A program made the position numbers and the translations under genes. 64,000 nucleotides of DNA from Flaccisagitta enflata. Lineage: Eukaryota > Chaetognatha > Sagittoidea > Aphragmophora. The stretch spans positions 49,972,001 to 50,036,000 of the forward strand of contig OZ231126.1 in assembly GCA_965153355.1 (NCBI GenBank), given 5' to 3'. The notes under the pieces were generated by a model that was not told where the DNA came from, ran no database searches, and saw only the letters and a list, made by a program, of their open reading frames with translations. Positions 34,823 through 47,153 of this stretch are shown piece by piece (position 1 is the first letter of the stretch; every line of letters starts with the position of its first letter).

Positions 34823-35101
34823 CTTCTTTTTCTTCTTTTTTTTTCTTTTTTTTTCTTCTTCTTTTTCCAGATACACGGCTACCAGATTTAAGGTGACCAT
34901 GTCGTAGTTTGAACAATTCAGTTTCACAAAACTTGATATATTAAAGGGAATCTCAGCGTTATGAATGCCTTATGGGGTGTGAACAAAATTTGTATCACAT
35001 CTTTGTAAATGCATATCAGTTTTATCACTGAACTGATCATCGAGATAAAGTGAATTTGGCATATAAACTGCCATATGTCTTCATCAAACGGACTAAAGAG
35101 G

Positions 35102-35190
35102 AACAAGGCCGGATACACGGCTAACACCAGTTGCGGACGGGTGGGCAGGGGCGAAAATGCGAGTTTTCATACTTCTCAACTCGTGTTCAA
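35102..35190 (+). mobile_element. Family P A end
   Basis: AACAAGGCCGGATACACGGC, AGTTGCGGACGGGTGGGCAG, GGGCGAAAATGC. Some GGACGG sequence follows but no hairpin. Confidence 0.75.
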
Positions 35191-35820
35191 GGACGGACGG
35201 TTGTGAAAACAGAGAAAAGTGCTTTTTTCATGACTCCATAAAAAAAAATTAAAAAAAAACGTCAAAAATCTTCTGATACTTCAACATGATTTTTGTCTCA
35301 TGTCAACCAGAATCTAGACAAATAAAAATATCCATTTTTTCCGAAATGTTCCTTCATTCTTGTTACGCTTTACTTCCATCAAAGTTAGAGCGACTTTTAA
35401 GCGACAGACCAAAATGAGCTAATTGAGGCCTTTTTTGGGCCACATTGACCTAAAATATGTCGCCCTAGAGATTGAAAAGTGTGCCCAGAGTCGTTTGTCA
35501 TGTCCGGTGCGCCATGTGATGAATGAGGCTGTCAAATATATTGTCATATCATAGGATTTAGGGCGCTTTTCAAGTCACAGAAAATCGCGTTTTAAACAGG
35601 CCACTTGCTCCAATCACAAGCTCGCTCACTTTATTTAGAAGCTCGCTCACTCCGCTCACTTCCTTGCTGGACACTGAAATTTATAGATATGTGTTCATGC
35701 TGAAAACGCATTCAACGCGTATTTCTAAAACGAGGAAACCCGCCCTTACACAGCCTGCTGGATTCCAAATTATATCTGTAATTGTAATGTGAAATATTGG
35801 ATGACGCAAATTTTGCTGAT
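35191..35820. other. Non-coding stretch
   Basis: Contains AGCTCGCTCACT repeats near 35620-35665. No gene recognised. The stretch just before it (35040-35103) is similar to 36800-36865 (TGGCAT, ACT, CATATGTCTTCA, AAACGG). Confidence 0.45.
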
Positions 35821-35824
35821 ATAT

Positions 35825-35950
35825 TGATTTCTTAACGATACAGCCCCTGCCGAGCCAGATTACAGCCCCGCTCACCAACTTACTGCCCCTGCTCACCTGC
35901 ATCGCTGCACCTGCCCATCCGCCAGCGACTACTTATTGGTTGTTAATGCG
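35825..35950 (-). mobile_element. Family P A end with multiple GGGCAGGGGC modules
   Basis: Minus strand: GCCGCATTAACAACCAATAAG, GTAGTCGCTGGCGGATGGGC, then four modules of GGTGAGCAGGGGCAGTAA type. Confidence 0.65.
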
Positions 35951-37960
35951 GCTTTGGTTATTTAAAACCGGAATATGCAAGGGAGAAAAAACTGTCAAAT
36001 ACACCATTTTTAAGGCAAATTCAAGGCAAGCTCAAACAGCATGTTTTTGGCATCAGATCATACATAATGTTAATGCAATAAGATGGAATTGTTACATGAA
36101 TATGTCTGAAGCCTACCTACTTTGTTTTTCATAATCTTAGAGCGATTGTAGCGGAATCTGAGAAAAAACATCAAGAATACCTGCAATTTTGCTGTTTTTA
36201 CAGCATTTTACAGCATAGACTGATACTAATTTTCGACATCTTAAGATTTATTCTTTTCAAAATAGTGTCCCTAGACCAGTTTCACTAATTCTGAGTACTG
36301 ATGAATCAATGCTGCAGTATATCAAAGAGAAATACCTAAAAAAACAGTAAAAAATGCTATTTTTACAGCATTTTTACAGCATTTTACAGCATTAATTCAA
36401 AATTCTATCGGGAAATTTTTGAGAATTTAGTATGAAGTGATAAATTAAGTATTCCCGATGCCCATCCCTTTGGTTGTATTTACCCCCTGTTCTTTTTTGA
36501 ACGCCTAAAGCCTCCAACAATGCGTGACTATCAAAAAACTTGAGGCAGCTATAAGAAATGTGTTCACACCTAAAGACATGGAATCACAAAAATACACATA
36601 AATGAAGAATGCCTAGACTGAGGGACTTGAAATTTTGGGGTTAGATGCAGAATTTGATGCTCTTTCAGACCATACCCAGTGCAAACTTCCCTAGTTTCTG
36701 ATGATGGGTCTCAATACTAGAAATCACAGTGTGACATAAGCGTGACAGGGTGTGAACACATTTCTTATAGCACATTGAAATTTTCATATATCTACATTGA
36801 GACATGACAAAGTCACGAAATTTGGCATGAACACTCTCATATGTCTTCACTAAACGGGCAAAAAAGAAAAAGTTGAAAAAATCAAGGAAAGATGAGGTTT
36901 TTTATCAATAATTGGAATTTTTCCCCAAAATCATCAAAGATAGTACTTTTAAAAAAATCTAAAAAATGTAATTTTTCTATGATGAACAAGGTCCAGTCAA
37001 CAGAAGATTTTAAGTCCTCAAAACCATAACCAGGACCAATGAAAATGTCCCATTTCTTCATATCACGTCATGTTTTTTCTCAAACTTTACAGTGATGATA
37101 GTCAGTGTGACCTAAATAGGACATATAGAAATTGGCCAAATCAGCCCTTTTTTGGGTCCTAGATCCTAGTGATATGTCGACACTGAAGAAAGTAGGTTGT
37201 TACCAGAGTGCTACCTGATGTCCCTGACCACCTAGGGACACTTTTCTCAAAAAAGAAATTGAGGAAGGATACTTTATATGTCATCTTATAAGGGTATTTC
37301 CTTGGCCCGGCGAATCCCGAATCTTACCTAAACTACCTTCCTTCATATTTGAGTTTTTGATATGCTATGTAGCCAATAACAGGGCAAAATCAGCACATTT
37401 TCACGGTCATATTTGATGTCACACTCAAAACCACTATGGTAAGGGCATCAAAAAATCATCAAGCCTACCCAACTATGGGTTATTTTTAATTGATTGCAAT
37501 CCCCCCTTATCACAGACATAACCCAAGTTACATACCAAATTTCGGACCTTAATCTCAATTCTAGCCTGAGATATTGATTTTTGAAGAGAATGTCCTAATG
37601 TGTTAACGCCCTGTTACACCTTTGTTACTCTGATTATCATTGAAATTAACATAATTGACCACATTCTAAGACTTTAAATAATTCTTTTCACATGATCTGA
37701 AAGAGTGTCAAATTCTCAGCACAGAGCTAAAATTTCAAGGTGTCAAATACAATCAAGTTATCATTTTTGTCAATATTAACGCATTCAGGCGCCTGATTTC
37801 AGCCAGTCAAGTTTAATGTGGAAACTGCCTTAATCTTTGAAATGAAAAAAAAAAGAAAGAAAAAAAAGAGAGAGTAGAGACGAAGGAAATAGAAAATGAA
37901 AAAAAGTATTAAAAGAAAACGATGAGAGATCGAGACGGCAAGTGGTCACGGCGTTCTTTT
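35951..37960. other. Long AT-rich region without gene
   Basis: TTTTACAGCATTTTACAGCA-type repeats occur at 36193-36216 and 36355-36392. 36800-36865 resembles 35040-35103. ORFs are short and without motifs. A tandem 'A+G' tract lies at 37840-37920. I see no exon with confidence. Confidence 0.5.
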
Positions 37961-37964
37961 CCTT

Positions 37965-38218
37965 CTTTGGTCGACGGTTGGCGGCGTCGGTGGCGGCAAG
38001 ATCGGCGGCGGCGTCGGCGAATGTTAGTGTCCGCCCTGCCGGCCCAGAAGATGGATGGATTTGTGCCTTAATGAAGGTTTTAAAAGGAAGATGGGCGCTA
38101 TGATGAATGGCCCATCGGCAGCGGCGGCTGTGGTGGCGGTGGCGGCTGGGCGACGCAGGCGGCGCCGGCAACGACTGGGAAGCAAGTAAGAAAGCGCCGC
38201 CGTGGACAGACAGCGCCG

Positions 38219-38272
<54 letters not shown>

Positions 38273-38290
38273 TAAACCAGTAAATCGACC
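37965..38290. other. CpG- and GC-rich patch with possible first exon
   Basis: GCGGCGTCGGTGGCGGCAAG-type sequence, far richer in G+C and CpG than its surroundings. On the plus strand an ATG at about 38091 opens an Ala/Arg-rich frame (GPSAAAAVVAVAAG, then RRRRRRQRLGSK) that meets a good donor, AAGCAA|GTAAGA, at about 38187. The minus-strand frames are also open. It could be a promoter-proximal first exon or merely a GC-rich simple repeat. (GA)n at 38220-38270. Confidence 0.3.
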
Positions 38291-38530
38291 GCAGGCGGCG
38301 TCACCAGTCAAAAGTGCAAAAGCCGATCTTTTTTTATATCCGTGTGAAGGTTAAGGGGTTTACGAGACTACGTAAGGGGGGGGGGAAGAGCGCATGTAAG
38401 AGGAAAGGAAGGGGGATTAATATAGTGAGTGAGGTGGATGAGGAATAGGAAATAAGGCTGAAAAGTACATTCGAGAGGAAGAAGGAGGATGCGGCCGTGT
38501 TGAGATCAGTAAGAGCGAGAGAAATAAAAA

Positions 38531-38622
38531 ACAAGGCCGGGGCAGGGGCAGAAGCGGGGGCAAGGGACCGAATGACGAATCAACCGACATGGCAAGGTGT
38601 AGAGTCGCGAAACCGCGACTAG
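38531..38622 (+). mobile_element. Minimal family P element, 92 bp
   Basis: ACAAGGCCGGGGCAGGGGCAG, CCGAATGACGAATCAACCGA, ATGGCAAGGTGTAG and hairpin AGTCGCG-AAAC-CGCGACT (38603-38620). Internal sequence is largely deleted, with both ends kept. Confidence 0.85.
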
Positions 38623-38759
38623 ATATTTGAGATGGAAGAAATTGCTGAATGCAGAAGGTGAAAATGAGGACAACAAGTAACCTAGTGGGAATAGGGGGAT
38701 GAGATGTGCAAAATTGAGAGGAAGAAAGACTAGATCAAAGGAATAGTAGAGAGATGGTA

Positions 38760-39247
38760 CAGTACATTCCGAGCAAACCCGACTAAAACTGGAGGATACA
38801 TTTTTATTACCTTAATTTCATTTCCTCATCTATTTTTTTAGTATCTAGGCTAAATAAAGGATGCTTAATTCCTTGAACATACTTTGCGGTTAAAAAAAAA
38901 CATAATTCATGAAATCAAAGTCTATGAAGACTTCATTTTTCCAAATTTTGAAAAAAAAATCAGCTCAATCGGACAATTTTTACAGGTTTCATGGCAATTT
39001 TATGTTTTTATAAGTTCAATGTTTTTTATAAACTTAAAATGACCGTAAAACCTTTAAAAATTATCCGATTAAGCTGATTTTTATATCAAAATCAGGTAAA
39101 ATTTTCTGCTGAATTTAATGGGCTAGATTAAAACACTCTAAAATAAAGTCTTCATGGACTTTGATTTCATGAGTTATGTTGATTAACTGCCAAATATGTT
39201 CAAGGAATTAAGTGTTCTTTAACTAGCCTAAGTACCGGAATGTACTG
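38760..39247. mobile_element. TA-flanked MITE, 488 bp
   Basis: TA|CAGTACATTCCG... and ...CGGAATGTACTG|TA. Inner arms are also inverted repeats, such as CTTAATTCCTTGAACATA and CATGAAATCAAAGTC. No ORF. The CAGT start plus TA target fits Tc1/mariner/pogo-type MITEs. Confidence 0.8.
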
Positions 39248-39488
39248 TAGTACAGACCTGTATATTCTGCTTTCCTTCCGAGTAGCAGGATTTGCCCACT
39301 CAAACCTTCCGACTTATCTATAACTATAACTGTTTCCAGAAATGAAAGACTCAAGCCATTCTTTTTCATCACCTTCTAGTGTAATGGTAAATAACAGTAT
39401 CATATTGACTTTTTTCTTCATCCAATCTGTTCACCGTTTCATCTGTCTGTTTGCCCAACTGAGTCAGTCTATCTCCCTGTCCTACTTT
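39248..39488. other. Non-coding spacer
   Basis: Contains TTCCGAGTAGCAGG at about 39276, a partial match to the hairpin repeat at 40064. Confidence 0.4.
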
Positions 39489-39720
39489 TTTTATATGGAC
39501 ACGCAACTCCATAAGAGGCTTTGTCTGCATGTCTGTCCATCTGTCAGTTTGTAACGCTCGAGTTGAAAACTAAAAAAAGCTTATATAATGCTGCAGTTGA
39601 TATTGTTTGTGTGTGAGTATGTTGGAGGGGGGGGTTTGGGGAGTGGTTAGTATGAGGCTGGGGTTGGATGCCCCTGCCCACCCATCTGCGACAATATTGT
39701 GACCTCGCCTCACTTGTTCT
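39489..39720 (-). mobile_element. Decayed family P-related element
   Basis: GGACACGCAACTCC (right half of a CGCAACT hairpin), GTCTGTCC-type repeats, then GCTCGAGTTGAAAA and TGCCCCTGCCCACCCATCTG, then CGAC. Shares order with 29835-29975. Confidence 0.45.
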
Positions 39721-39739
39721 ACTTTTCATTATTTTTTTC

Positions 39740-39846
39740 TCTTTTTTTCCATCTTCTTCTTACTCTTCATTGCTTTTTCTTCTTGGCTTTTTCTCCTTGG
39801 CTTTTCTTCTTCTTCTTCTTCTTCTTCTTCTTCTTCTTCTTCTTCT

Positions 39847-39893
<47 letters not shown>

Positions 39894-40060
39894 TTCTTCT
39901 TCTTCTTTTTCTTTTTTTCTTCTCCTTCTTCTTTTTTTCTTCTTCTTCATCTTTTTCTTTTCTTTTCTTATCTTTTTGTTTTTCTTTTTTCTTTTTTTTT
40001 TTTCTCCTTCCTTTTTTTTTCCTTTCTCTTTTTTTTTTTTCCTCTTCTTCTTCTTCTTTC
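39740..40060. repeat. (CTT)n and polypyrimidine tract
   Basis: (CTT)n at 39807-39908 with one CCT, flanked by T/C-rich sequence. Confidence 0.95.
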
Positions 40061-40063
40061 AAA

Positions 40064-40122
40064 ATTTCCGAGATACCTCCTGATCTTCCGAGTAGCGGCG
40101 CTACTCGCTACTACAGAATGTA
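40064..40122. repeat. Dispersed repeat with triple-heptamer hairpin, copy 1
   Basis: AGTAGCG (40091-40097), G, then CGCTACT twice (40099-40112). The upstream TTCCGAGATACCTC and downstream ACAGAATGT align with the copy at the right window edge (63942-64000). Both follow a long polypyrimidine tract. Confidence 0.75.
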
Positions 40123-40359
40123 CAGATCTGCTGTAGTAATCTGGTAGATAAGTAGTAAATGAGAACAAGGCCAAGTAGGCCAACTATGCGTCCTCTTTGA
40201 ATGAATGTTCTTTATGAATGAATGTTTTTTATGAATGAATGTCATTTGTGAATGAATAAATGATTTAATGAATGAATTACTTGTTGTATGCTTCTTTTAC
40301 TGGGTTAGAACCACTTTTCTGATGAAAATATGCTTGATTTTGATGTTTTTAATGAATGC

Positions 40360-40420
40360 GATGCCAACAGACCAACCAACGGACACAGCCTATTATAGAG
40401 ATGCGAGGACGCATCTAAAA
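40360..40420 (+). mobile_element. Family P B end with doubly compensated hairpin
   Basis: GACCAACCAACGGACACAGC then hairpin AGATGCG-AGGA-CGCATCT (40399-40416) and AAAA. Two positions in each arm differ from AGTCGCG/CGCGACT, and all seven pairs are retained. Confidence 0.75.
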
Positions 40421-40550
40421 ACAAGGCTGGATACACGGTCGATAAGTAATGCGGGTTTGCCGTATGTGGGTGGGCGGGCACTTTTGTGTGGATGGGTAGG
40501 GCCCTAGGGGCAGTGATACTCAGAAATCACTACATCAGTCAAGATTTTGA
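40420..40550 (+). mobile_element. Family P A end abutting the preceding B end
   Basis: AACAAGGCTGGATACACGGT, then GTGGGTGGGCGGGCAC and GGATGGGTAGGGCCC modules, ending AATCACTACATCAGTCAAGA as in the copy at 425. It starts exactly where the B end's A tract stops. Confidence 0.75.
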
Positions 40551-41330
40551 CTAGAAGTTGACAAAATGGCAGTTTCACCACAAGGCATGGTTTTGTACTG
40601 TCTCTCGAGATAAGATCAACCGCGCTTACGCTTCATCCACACTGTCACAGGATTATCCATTGGTAGAAAGCGGATCTCAAAAGTTTGCAGAACATAGGAT
40701 GAACACTGGTTTTACGTAACTTAAGACGTGCAGAAACGTTCATTGTCCATGCTAAGCCTCCCCCCCCCCCCCCCCGACAAAGAAGACGAGACCAGTAAGC
40801 ACTGCTTCTGATTCATACAAAAAAAAGATAGAAAGAAAGGAGGGAAGTGGGTCATTTGGCAGTTGATTGGCACGAAGCCGAGAAGTGGAGACGAAAGGAA
40901 GGTGATCTGTGATCTGTGGGGAGTGGTTTAGTAATGAAGCTAATTGAGCATTGATGAAGGCAAGGAGACGTTTCATGAATACCAGGTAATGAAGAAGTTA
41001 ACGAGCCTCTTCAGTAAAAAGGGGGAGGAGGTAGAGGAGGAGGGGAGGATTGGGAGAAGGGTCTTAAAGAGGGTGGGAGGAAGCCGAACAACACAGGCTT
41101 TGCCTTCACGTACTTCCGATTGGTTAACCATTAATCAATTCTTCTATTGCCGCCGCTTTTAAAAGGAATGAAAAAAAAAAAATAACCGTAAAAGGGAAAT
41201 TTGAAAAAAAAAGGCCTATTAAAACACGCGTGAAATAAAAAACACGTGTGTTATCATACGACGCAGAACTCCTCCCAGCTTTAGTCAGGAAACCATCGGC
41301 GATCAGTGCTTGAGCATTGCATAATTGCTT
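40551..41330. other. Non-coding stretch
   Basis: A C run at about 40758-40775; purine-rich 41010-41090. No gene recognised. Confidence 0.45.
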
Positions 41331-42560
41331 TTTTTAGTCGCGTGCACGCGACTCTATGACCCACTCTGTCCGTCTGTCTGTCTGTCGGTCGGTCGGTCGG
41401 TTGGTGATCGTTAGCTTTTTTTGTTGTTTTGCGTTATTTTAAGTCATTTTAGGTCATTTCAAGTTATTTAAAGACATTTTAAGTCATTCTAAGTCATTCT
41501 AAGTCATTCTAAGTCATTCTAAGTCATTCTAAGTCATTTTTTGACTTTTGAAGTTTTTGTTGTTTTATGTCTTTTCAAGTCATTTTAGGTCATTTTAAGT
41601 CATTCAAAGTCATTATAAGTTATCCTATGTCATTCTAAGTCATTCTAAGTCATTTTTTGACTCTTGAAGTTTTTGTCATTTTACACCATTTTAAGTTATT
41701 TCAAGTCATCTCAATTCATTTTAAGTCATTCTTAGTAATTCTAAGTCATGGTTTAAGTCTGGTTTAAGTCTTGTTAAAGTCTGGTTTAAGTCTGGTTTAA
41801 GTCTGGTTTAAGTCTGGTTTAAAGTGTGGTTTTAAGTCTGGCTTAAGTCTGGCTTAAGTCTGGTTCAAATCTGGTTTAAGTCGGGTATATGTCTGGTTCA
41901 TGTCTGGTTGATGTCTGTTTTATGTCTGGTTTATGTCTGGTTTACGTCTGGTTTAAGTCTGGTTTGAGTCTGGTTTGAGTCTGGTTTGAGTCTGGTTTGA
42001 GTCTGGTTTGAGTCTGGTTTGAGTCTGGTTTGAGTCTGGTTTGAGTCTGGTTTGAGTCTGGTTTGAGCCTGGATTGAGTCTGGTTTGAGTCTGGTTTGAG
42101 TCTGGTTTGAGTCTGGTCTGAGTCGGGTTTGGGTCTGGTAAGTCATCCTTAGTAATTCTAAGTCATTTTAAGTCGGGTTTAAGTCTTGTTAAAGTCTGGT
42201 TTAAGTCTGGTTTACGTCTGGTTTTAAGTCTGGTTTTAAGTCTGGCTTAAGTCTGGCTTAAGTCTGGCTAAAGTCTGGCTTAAGTCTGGTTTAAGTCTGG
42301 TTTGAGTCTGGTATATGTCTGGTTTATGTCTGGTTTATGTCTGGTTCATGTCTGGTTTGAGTCTAGTGAGTCTGGTTTGAGTCTGGTTTGAGTCTTGTTT
42401 GAGTCTGGTTTGAGTCTGGTTTGGGTCTGGTTTGGGTCTGGTTTGGGTCTGGTTTATGTCTGTTTTAAATCTGATTTTTGATAAAAAGATACAATAAGGA
42501 GTCAGGTCAGTTCAGTTATTTTCGTCCTGCACGCGACTTAAAGGTGTTGGCCTTGTTATT
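41331..42560 (-). mobile_element. Family P element with two minisatellite types
   Basis: Hairpin AGTCGCG-TGCA-CGCGACT (41336-41353), CTCTATGACCCACTCTGTCC, GGTCGGTCGG. A 10-bp TAAGTCATTC array runs to about 41745. An 11-bp GTCTGGTTTGA-type array runs to about 42470 and contains a short return of the first unit near 42140-42175. It ends GCACGCGACTTAAAGGTGTT, GGCCTTGTT (A end). Confidence 0.88.
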
Positions 42561-42620
42561 TTATTGTTAAATGAATCTATTTAGCAGCTTTTTAACTCGT
42601 CAGAAGCGAAAGGAAAATGA

Positions 42621-42878
42621 GGGCGTGTTTCTAGTGAAGACAAACAACGCGTTTGTACCCGTGAAACGCGATAACAGCGTGAACACATGTTCAAGATTTT
42701 CAACTGTCCCACAAGGGAGTGAGCGAAGTGAGTGAGCGAGCCTGTGAACGAAGCGAGCGTAGCGAAGCGGAGCGCTGCCAAGCAAGTGAGTGGAGTGAGC
42801 GATGCGAGCGAACGAACGTAGCAAGCGACCGAGTGGCCCTTTCAAAACGCGATCCTCTTTGACTAGAAACGCCCCTTA
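42621..42878. mobile_element. TIR element (MITE), about 258 bp
   Basis: GGGCGTGTTTCTAGTGAAGA at left against the inverse TCTTTGACTAGAAACGCCCC at right. GCGAGCGAAGTGAG-type repeats lie inside. No clear target duplication and no ORF. Confidence 0.6.
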
Positions 42879-43140
42879 AAAGAGCAGGAAGAGGACAAAG
42901 TATCTCGCTCTCGGTTGTTACTATTCTCAGTCTCAAATTGGATTGTGTTCAATTCCGACGCTTAATGGAAAAAAGTTCTAAATGGTTATTGCTCAGCATC
43001 AGCACTATCGGTATATATATAAAAGCTTTGAGCTCCAACATTTCAATGAGTTCGTTGCCAACCTTGGAAGATAATACTCTTGGCGGAGGAAGGCAAAACT
43101 AGGTTTCTGCAGCCTATTGCTGGGCACTAGCATGTTTCAT

Positions 43141-43251
<111 letters not shown>

Positions 43252-43437
43252 TACTGTGTGTCTTTCATTCTTTTCTTTGCTTCATAGAATCCACGTTGAT
43301 TGTTTTTGTACAGACGGACACCCAAGAACCATGTAAAAGGTCACTCCGTACTGCTCCAGTGATTGTGCCTGTACCAAACGATGTTCTTTTTTCACCAACG
43401 GACCATTTCCGTCCAAGTCCTTATAAGTGGGTCGCCG

Positions 43438-43777
<340 letters not shown>

Positions 43778-43863
43778 TCTTTCTCCCATACTTCACTTGC
43801 CTCACTGGCCTCGTTTTATTCGGGTAAATCCAAGTCCAAGGCATACGCAACATCGGCTCAACC

Positions 43864-44173
43864 CAGGCGTGTATAAAGTTGAGCATTCCTCCCCAAATCA
43901 AAGGGTTTAGAGATGGGGAAAAAAATCAAAAGCTAAAAAAAAGAAAAAGAATTTTTTTGAAGATTTAACACTTTTGGTAGGTCCAATGGTAGTCTCTGAT
44001 TACTACAATACATTTTAACACTATTTGAACCTATAATATTATGTTTTATTGCTTTGTGGGGAAGAGAATCAATGATTTTGTAATGCGACGCAATGCGTCG
44101 CGGGGAAGAAAATCAAAGGCAGGGGAGGGGGGGGGGAATAAAATCAAAAGCCGTTCAATTATATACACCCCTG
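43864..44173. mobile_element. hAT-type MITE, second copy
   Basis: CAGGCGTGTATAAAGTTGAG at left and, inverted, CAGGGGTGTATATAATTGAA at right. The flanking 8-mers GCTCAACC and ACTCAACC (43856-43863, 44174-44181) match at 7 of 8. Homologous in inverse orientation to 14727-14997 (GGGGAAGAAAATCA, GCGACGC). Confidence 0.82.
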
Positions 44174-44312
44174 ACTCAACCTTTTGTCCTCTTTCCTTCA
44201 TCGTTGGCTAATCTCCCACCATCTGAGGCCACTCGCTAATTCTTTGCACTCGTTCTTCCTTGTGTCTGTCTCTGTTGCTGTCTTTGGTGCCTTCCTACTC
44301 GTTTTCTGTCTT

Positions 44313-45020
<708 letters not shown>

Positions 45021-45216
45021 AAAGGCCGGACACACGGCAACCGAAGTCGCTTGCGGGTGGGGTAGGGAGTGAGGAAAAAGGCTTACTCATGCATTTGGGC
45101 AGGAGCAGTCATGCAAAAGACGCCCGAAAAAGCCAAAAACGCAAAAAAATGCCAACGGCGACCAACGGACAGACCGACCGACCGACGTAGCGGGTTATAG
45201 AGTCACGTGCACGCGC
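45021..45216 (+). mobile_element. Family P element, decayed hairpin
   Basis: AAAGGCCGGACACACGGCAAC, AGTCGCTTGCGGGTGGGGTAG, AGTCATGCAAAAGACGCCCG, GACCGACCGACGTAGCGGGT, then AGTCACG-TGCA-CGCGCAGT. Confidence 0.8.
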
Positions 45217-46023
45217 AGTATTTTCCCAAAGTTGATGCATCTTTTCAGGTGACCACATACTTATGAGCTAGATAGCATATTGAATAATCATAGTAATTTT
45301 CTGTGTTTCTTTAAGATTCGCTCTATTTTGAGCATGGTAACATAAAGGGCAGTTGCTAAAAGTCTAAAAACCTTTATCGGTGGTTCCAAACGCTTCTTTT
45401 TCTGCCAGCATGTTGCTCGTGATACAAGGTTCTTTTCTTTTTATCATGGCGCATGAGGCCACCCGCTGACGCTCAGAGGGTAAATGTTTTAGCTTTATTC
45501 AATGAATTTGCGTTGTGTGACCGACCACGGCCACGGTTCCGATCCTTTTGTTTGTCTTTTTTTCCCCCAGTTTCTTGTTTGTCTTTTTATTCCCATTTTC
45601 CATTTATTTATTTTTCCGTTTCATTCCGCAAATCGAATATAGAAAGAGAAGCTAAGAGAGCGCGCGCGCTCTCTCGCGGACGGAACCATTGTTTGTTCGC
45701 TTCTCGAGACTGAAAATGGGTCTGTCAAGCGCACGCAGCGAAGCATAAAACGAGCCAGTATCAGCCAACAATTAGGGCATGCTAGAAAGCGAAGCCGCGT
45801 TAAGTATCCACGCAGAGAACCTATAATTACCTCACGCTGATCATTGTTTACGATCGAGGGTAAAACAGGACGCCGGCGCCAGTTGCCAACCATAACTCGA
45901 CAATACCAAATTGCCAATTCAATTATTGCACGCAGGGTGGATAAAGTCGTTCGTTCGTTCGTCCTTCCGCCAAATCCATTATCGCTTTTAGATTCACACA
46001 CAGAGATGTGCACACGAACATCC
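45217..46023. other. Non-coding stretch
   Basis: A perfect palindrome GAGAGCGCGCGCGCTCTC lies at about 45656-45673, and (GTTC)n at about 45948-45962. No gene recognised. Confidence 0.45.
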
Positions 46024-46028
46024 ACAAG

Positions 46029-46061
<33 letters not shown>

Positions 46062-46105
46062 TTACACACACACACACACATAAATACACAAGAACACACA
46101 CGCGC
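46024..46105. repeat. (CA)n, imperfect
   Basis: Interrupted CA dinucleotides. 46106-46460 holds nothing recognised. Confidence 0.9.
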
Positions 46106-46462
46106 AACTGAAGGTTTGCCATTTAAAGGCCATATCAAAGACGCTGTTAGATCGTCGGTTAATTGCTCCCTTTTCATCGCCATTTCGAATCGTTCCTAAT
46201 TTGTTTTTATTAGCTGCCATATGTTGCCCATTTTCATACGAGACTGAACGCTTCTTATTATCATTCCATCCCTCCTGATTGCGGCGTAATCGTAATGGCC
46301 GTATTTGCATAGTAAAGGCGAGTTATGATATTCTCCGCTGTAATCGAATGTTCCATAAATGGTACGCAAATTTTGATATTCTTCGACCCTCATCGCTCAT
46401 TTTAACTGGGTTCACCTGTAGTCCGCATGTGATTGCCCGAGCCTTTCTTGCGGGCAAATGAG

Positions 46463-47097
46463 AGAGAGAATTGAATTGAATTTGAATTGAATTTAATGGT
46501 CCATTAAAGTGATAGCACTTTCGTACAAAAATCCACATTGTGATTAAGTACAAGGACATGATTTAGAATCACATTTTCACTCTACGGCTGCAATTTTATG
46601 TCTACAATATATCTTACGTATTATTACGTAACAACTTTCAAAAACTTTATAACAATACAATAAAGAAATAAATAAGTAACAGCTGCCTACTCTTCTAATT
46701 TAGGTTTTGTCTCATCTTGTTCTTTCCATATCCCAAATCCCAGATTTTGAGAATGACTTGAGCTACTTCAAGAACTTTGTCTATGTCTTCTGAGTAAAAT
46801 TGTTCAAAATCAATTTTTTCATCTACTTCATACAGATTAATTTCTTTATACTTTACACAGTAGTTTATACGGTGGCTTTCATCATCTATCACAGAACACT
46901 CAGGGCAAATCTTTTTCCCATTGCCACATGAAAAATTGGCATTGCAACTCAACATCCCATAGCGACCCATAATTACTGCTCTTGTTATTACTACTGAACC
47001 ATAGTTCATTATCTCTAAAGGTTTTCGTTGATAGTCAGGGTCATTTATTGTCTGCAGGATCGTTTGAGTTTTGTCTTGAGTTTTGAGCTCCCCGCTC
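46463..47097 (-). mobile_element. 5'-truncated LINE: ORF2 C-terminus and 3' UTR
   Basis: The minus-strand frame to the stop at 46695 contains SVVITRAVIMGRYGMLSCN and CPECSVIDDESHRINYC. The latter is the Cys/His motif typical near the end of LINE ORF2 proteins. A 3' UTR of about 230 bp follows, ending in a (TTCAA)n-like tail at about 46465-46495. The copy breaks off at the (GA)n at 47098. Its sequence differs from the full LINE at 48.9 kb, so it is a different family. Confidence 0.65.

Positions 47098-47098
<1 letters not shown>

Positions 47099-47152
<54 letters not shown>
47099..47152. repeat. (GA)n at LINE truncation point
   Basis: 27 units. 47153-47380 holds nothing recognised. Confidence 0.97.

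Positions 47153-47153
<1 letters not shown>

Noticed and set aside
41440-42475. Tandem array considered as CRISPR or coding repeat
   Set aside because: Units are 10-11 bp with no spacers and variable sequence; it is a minisatellite inside a family P element.
42600-42936. ORFs over the GCGAGC-rich region
   Set aside because: Composition-driven frames inside a TIR element; no recognisable protein.
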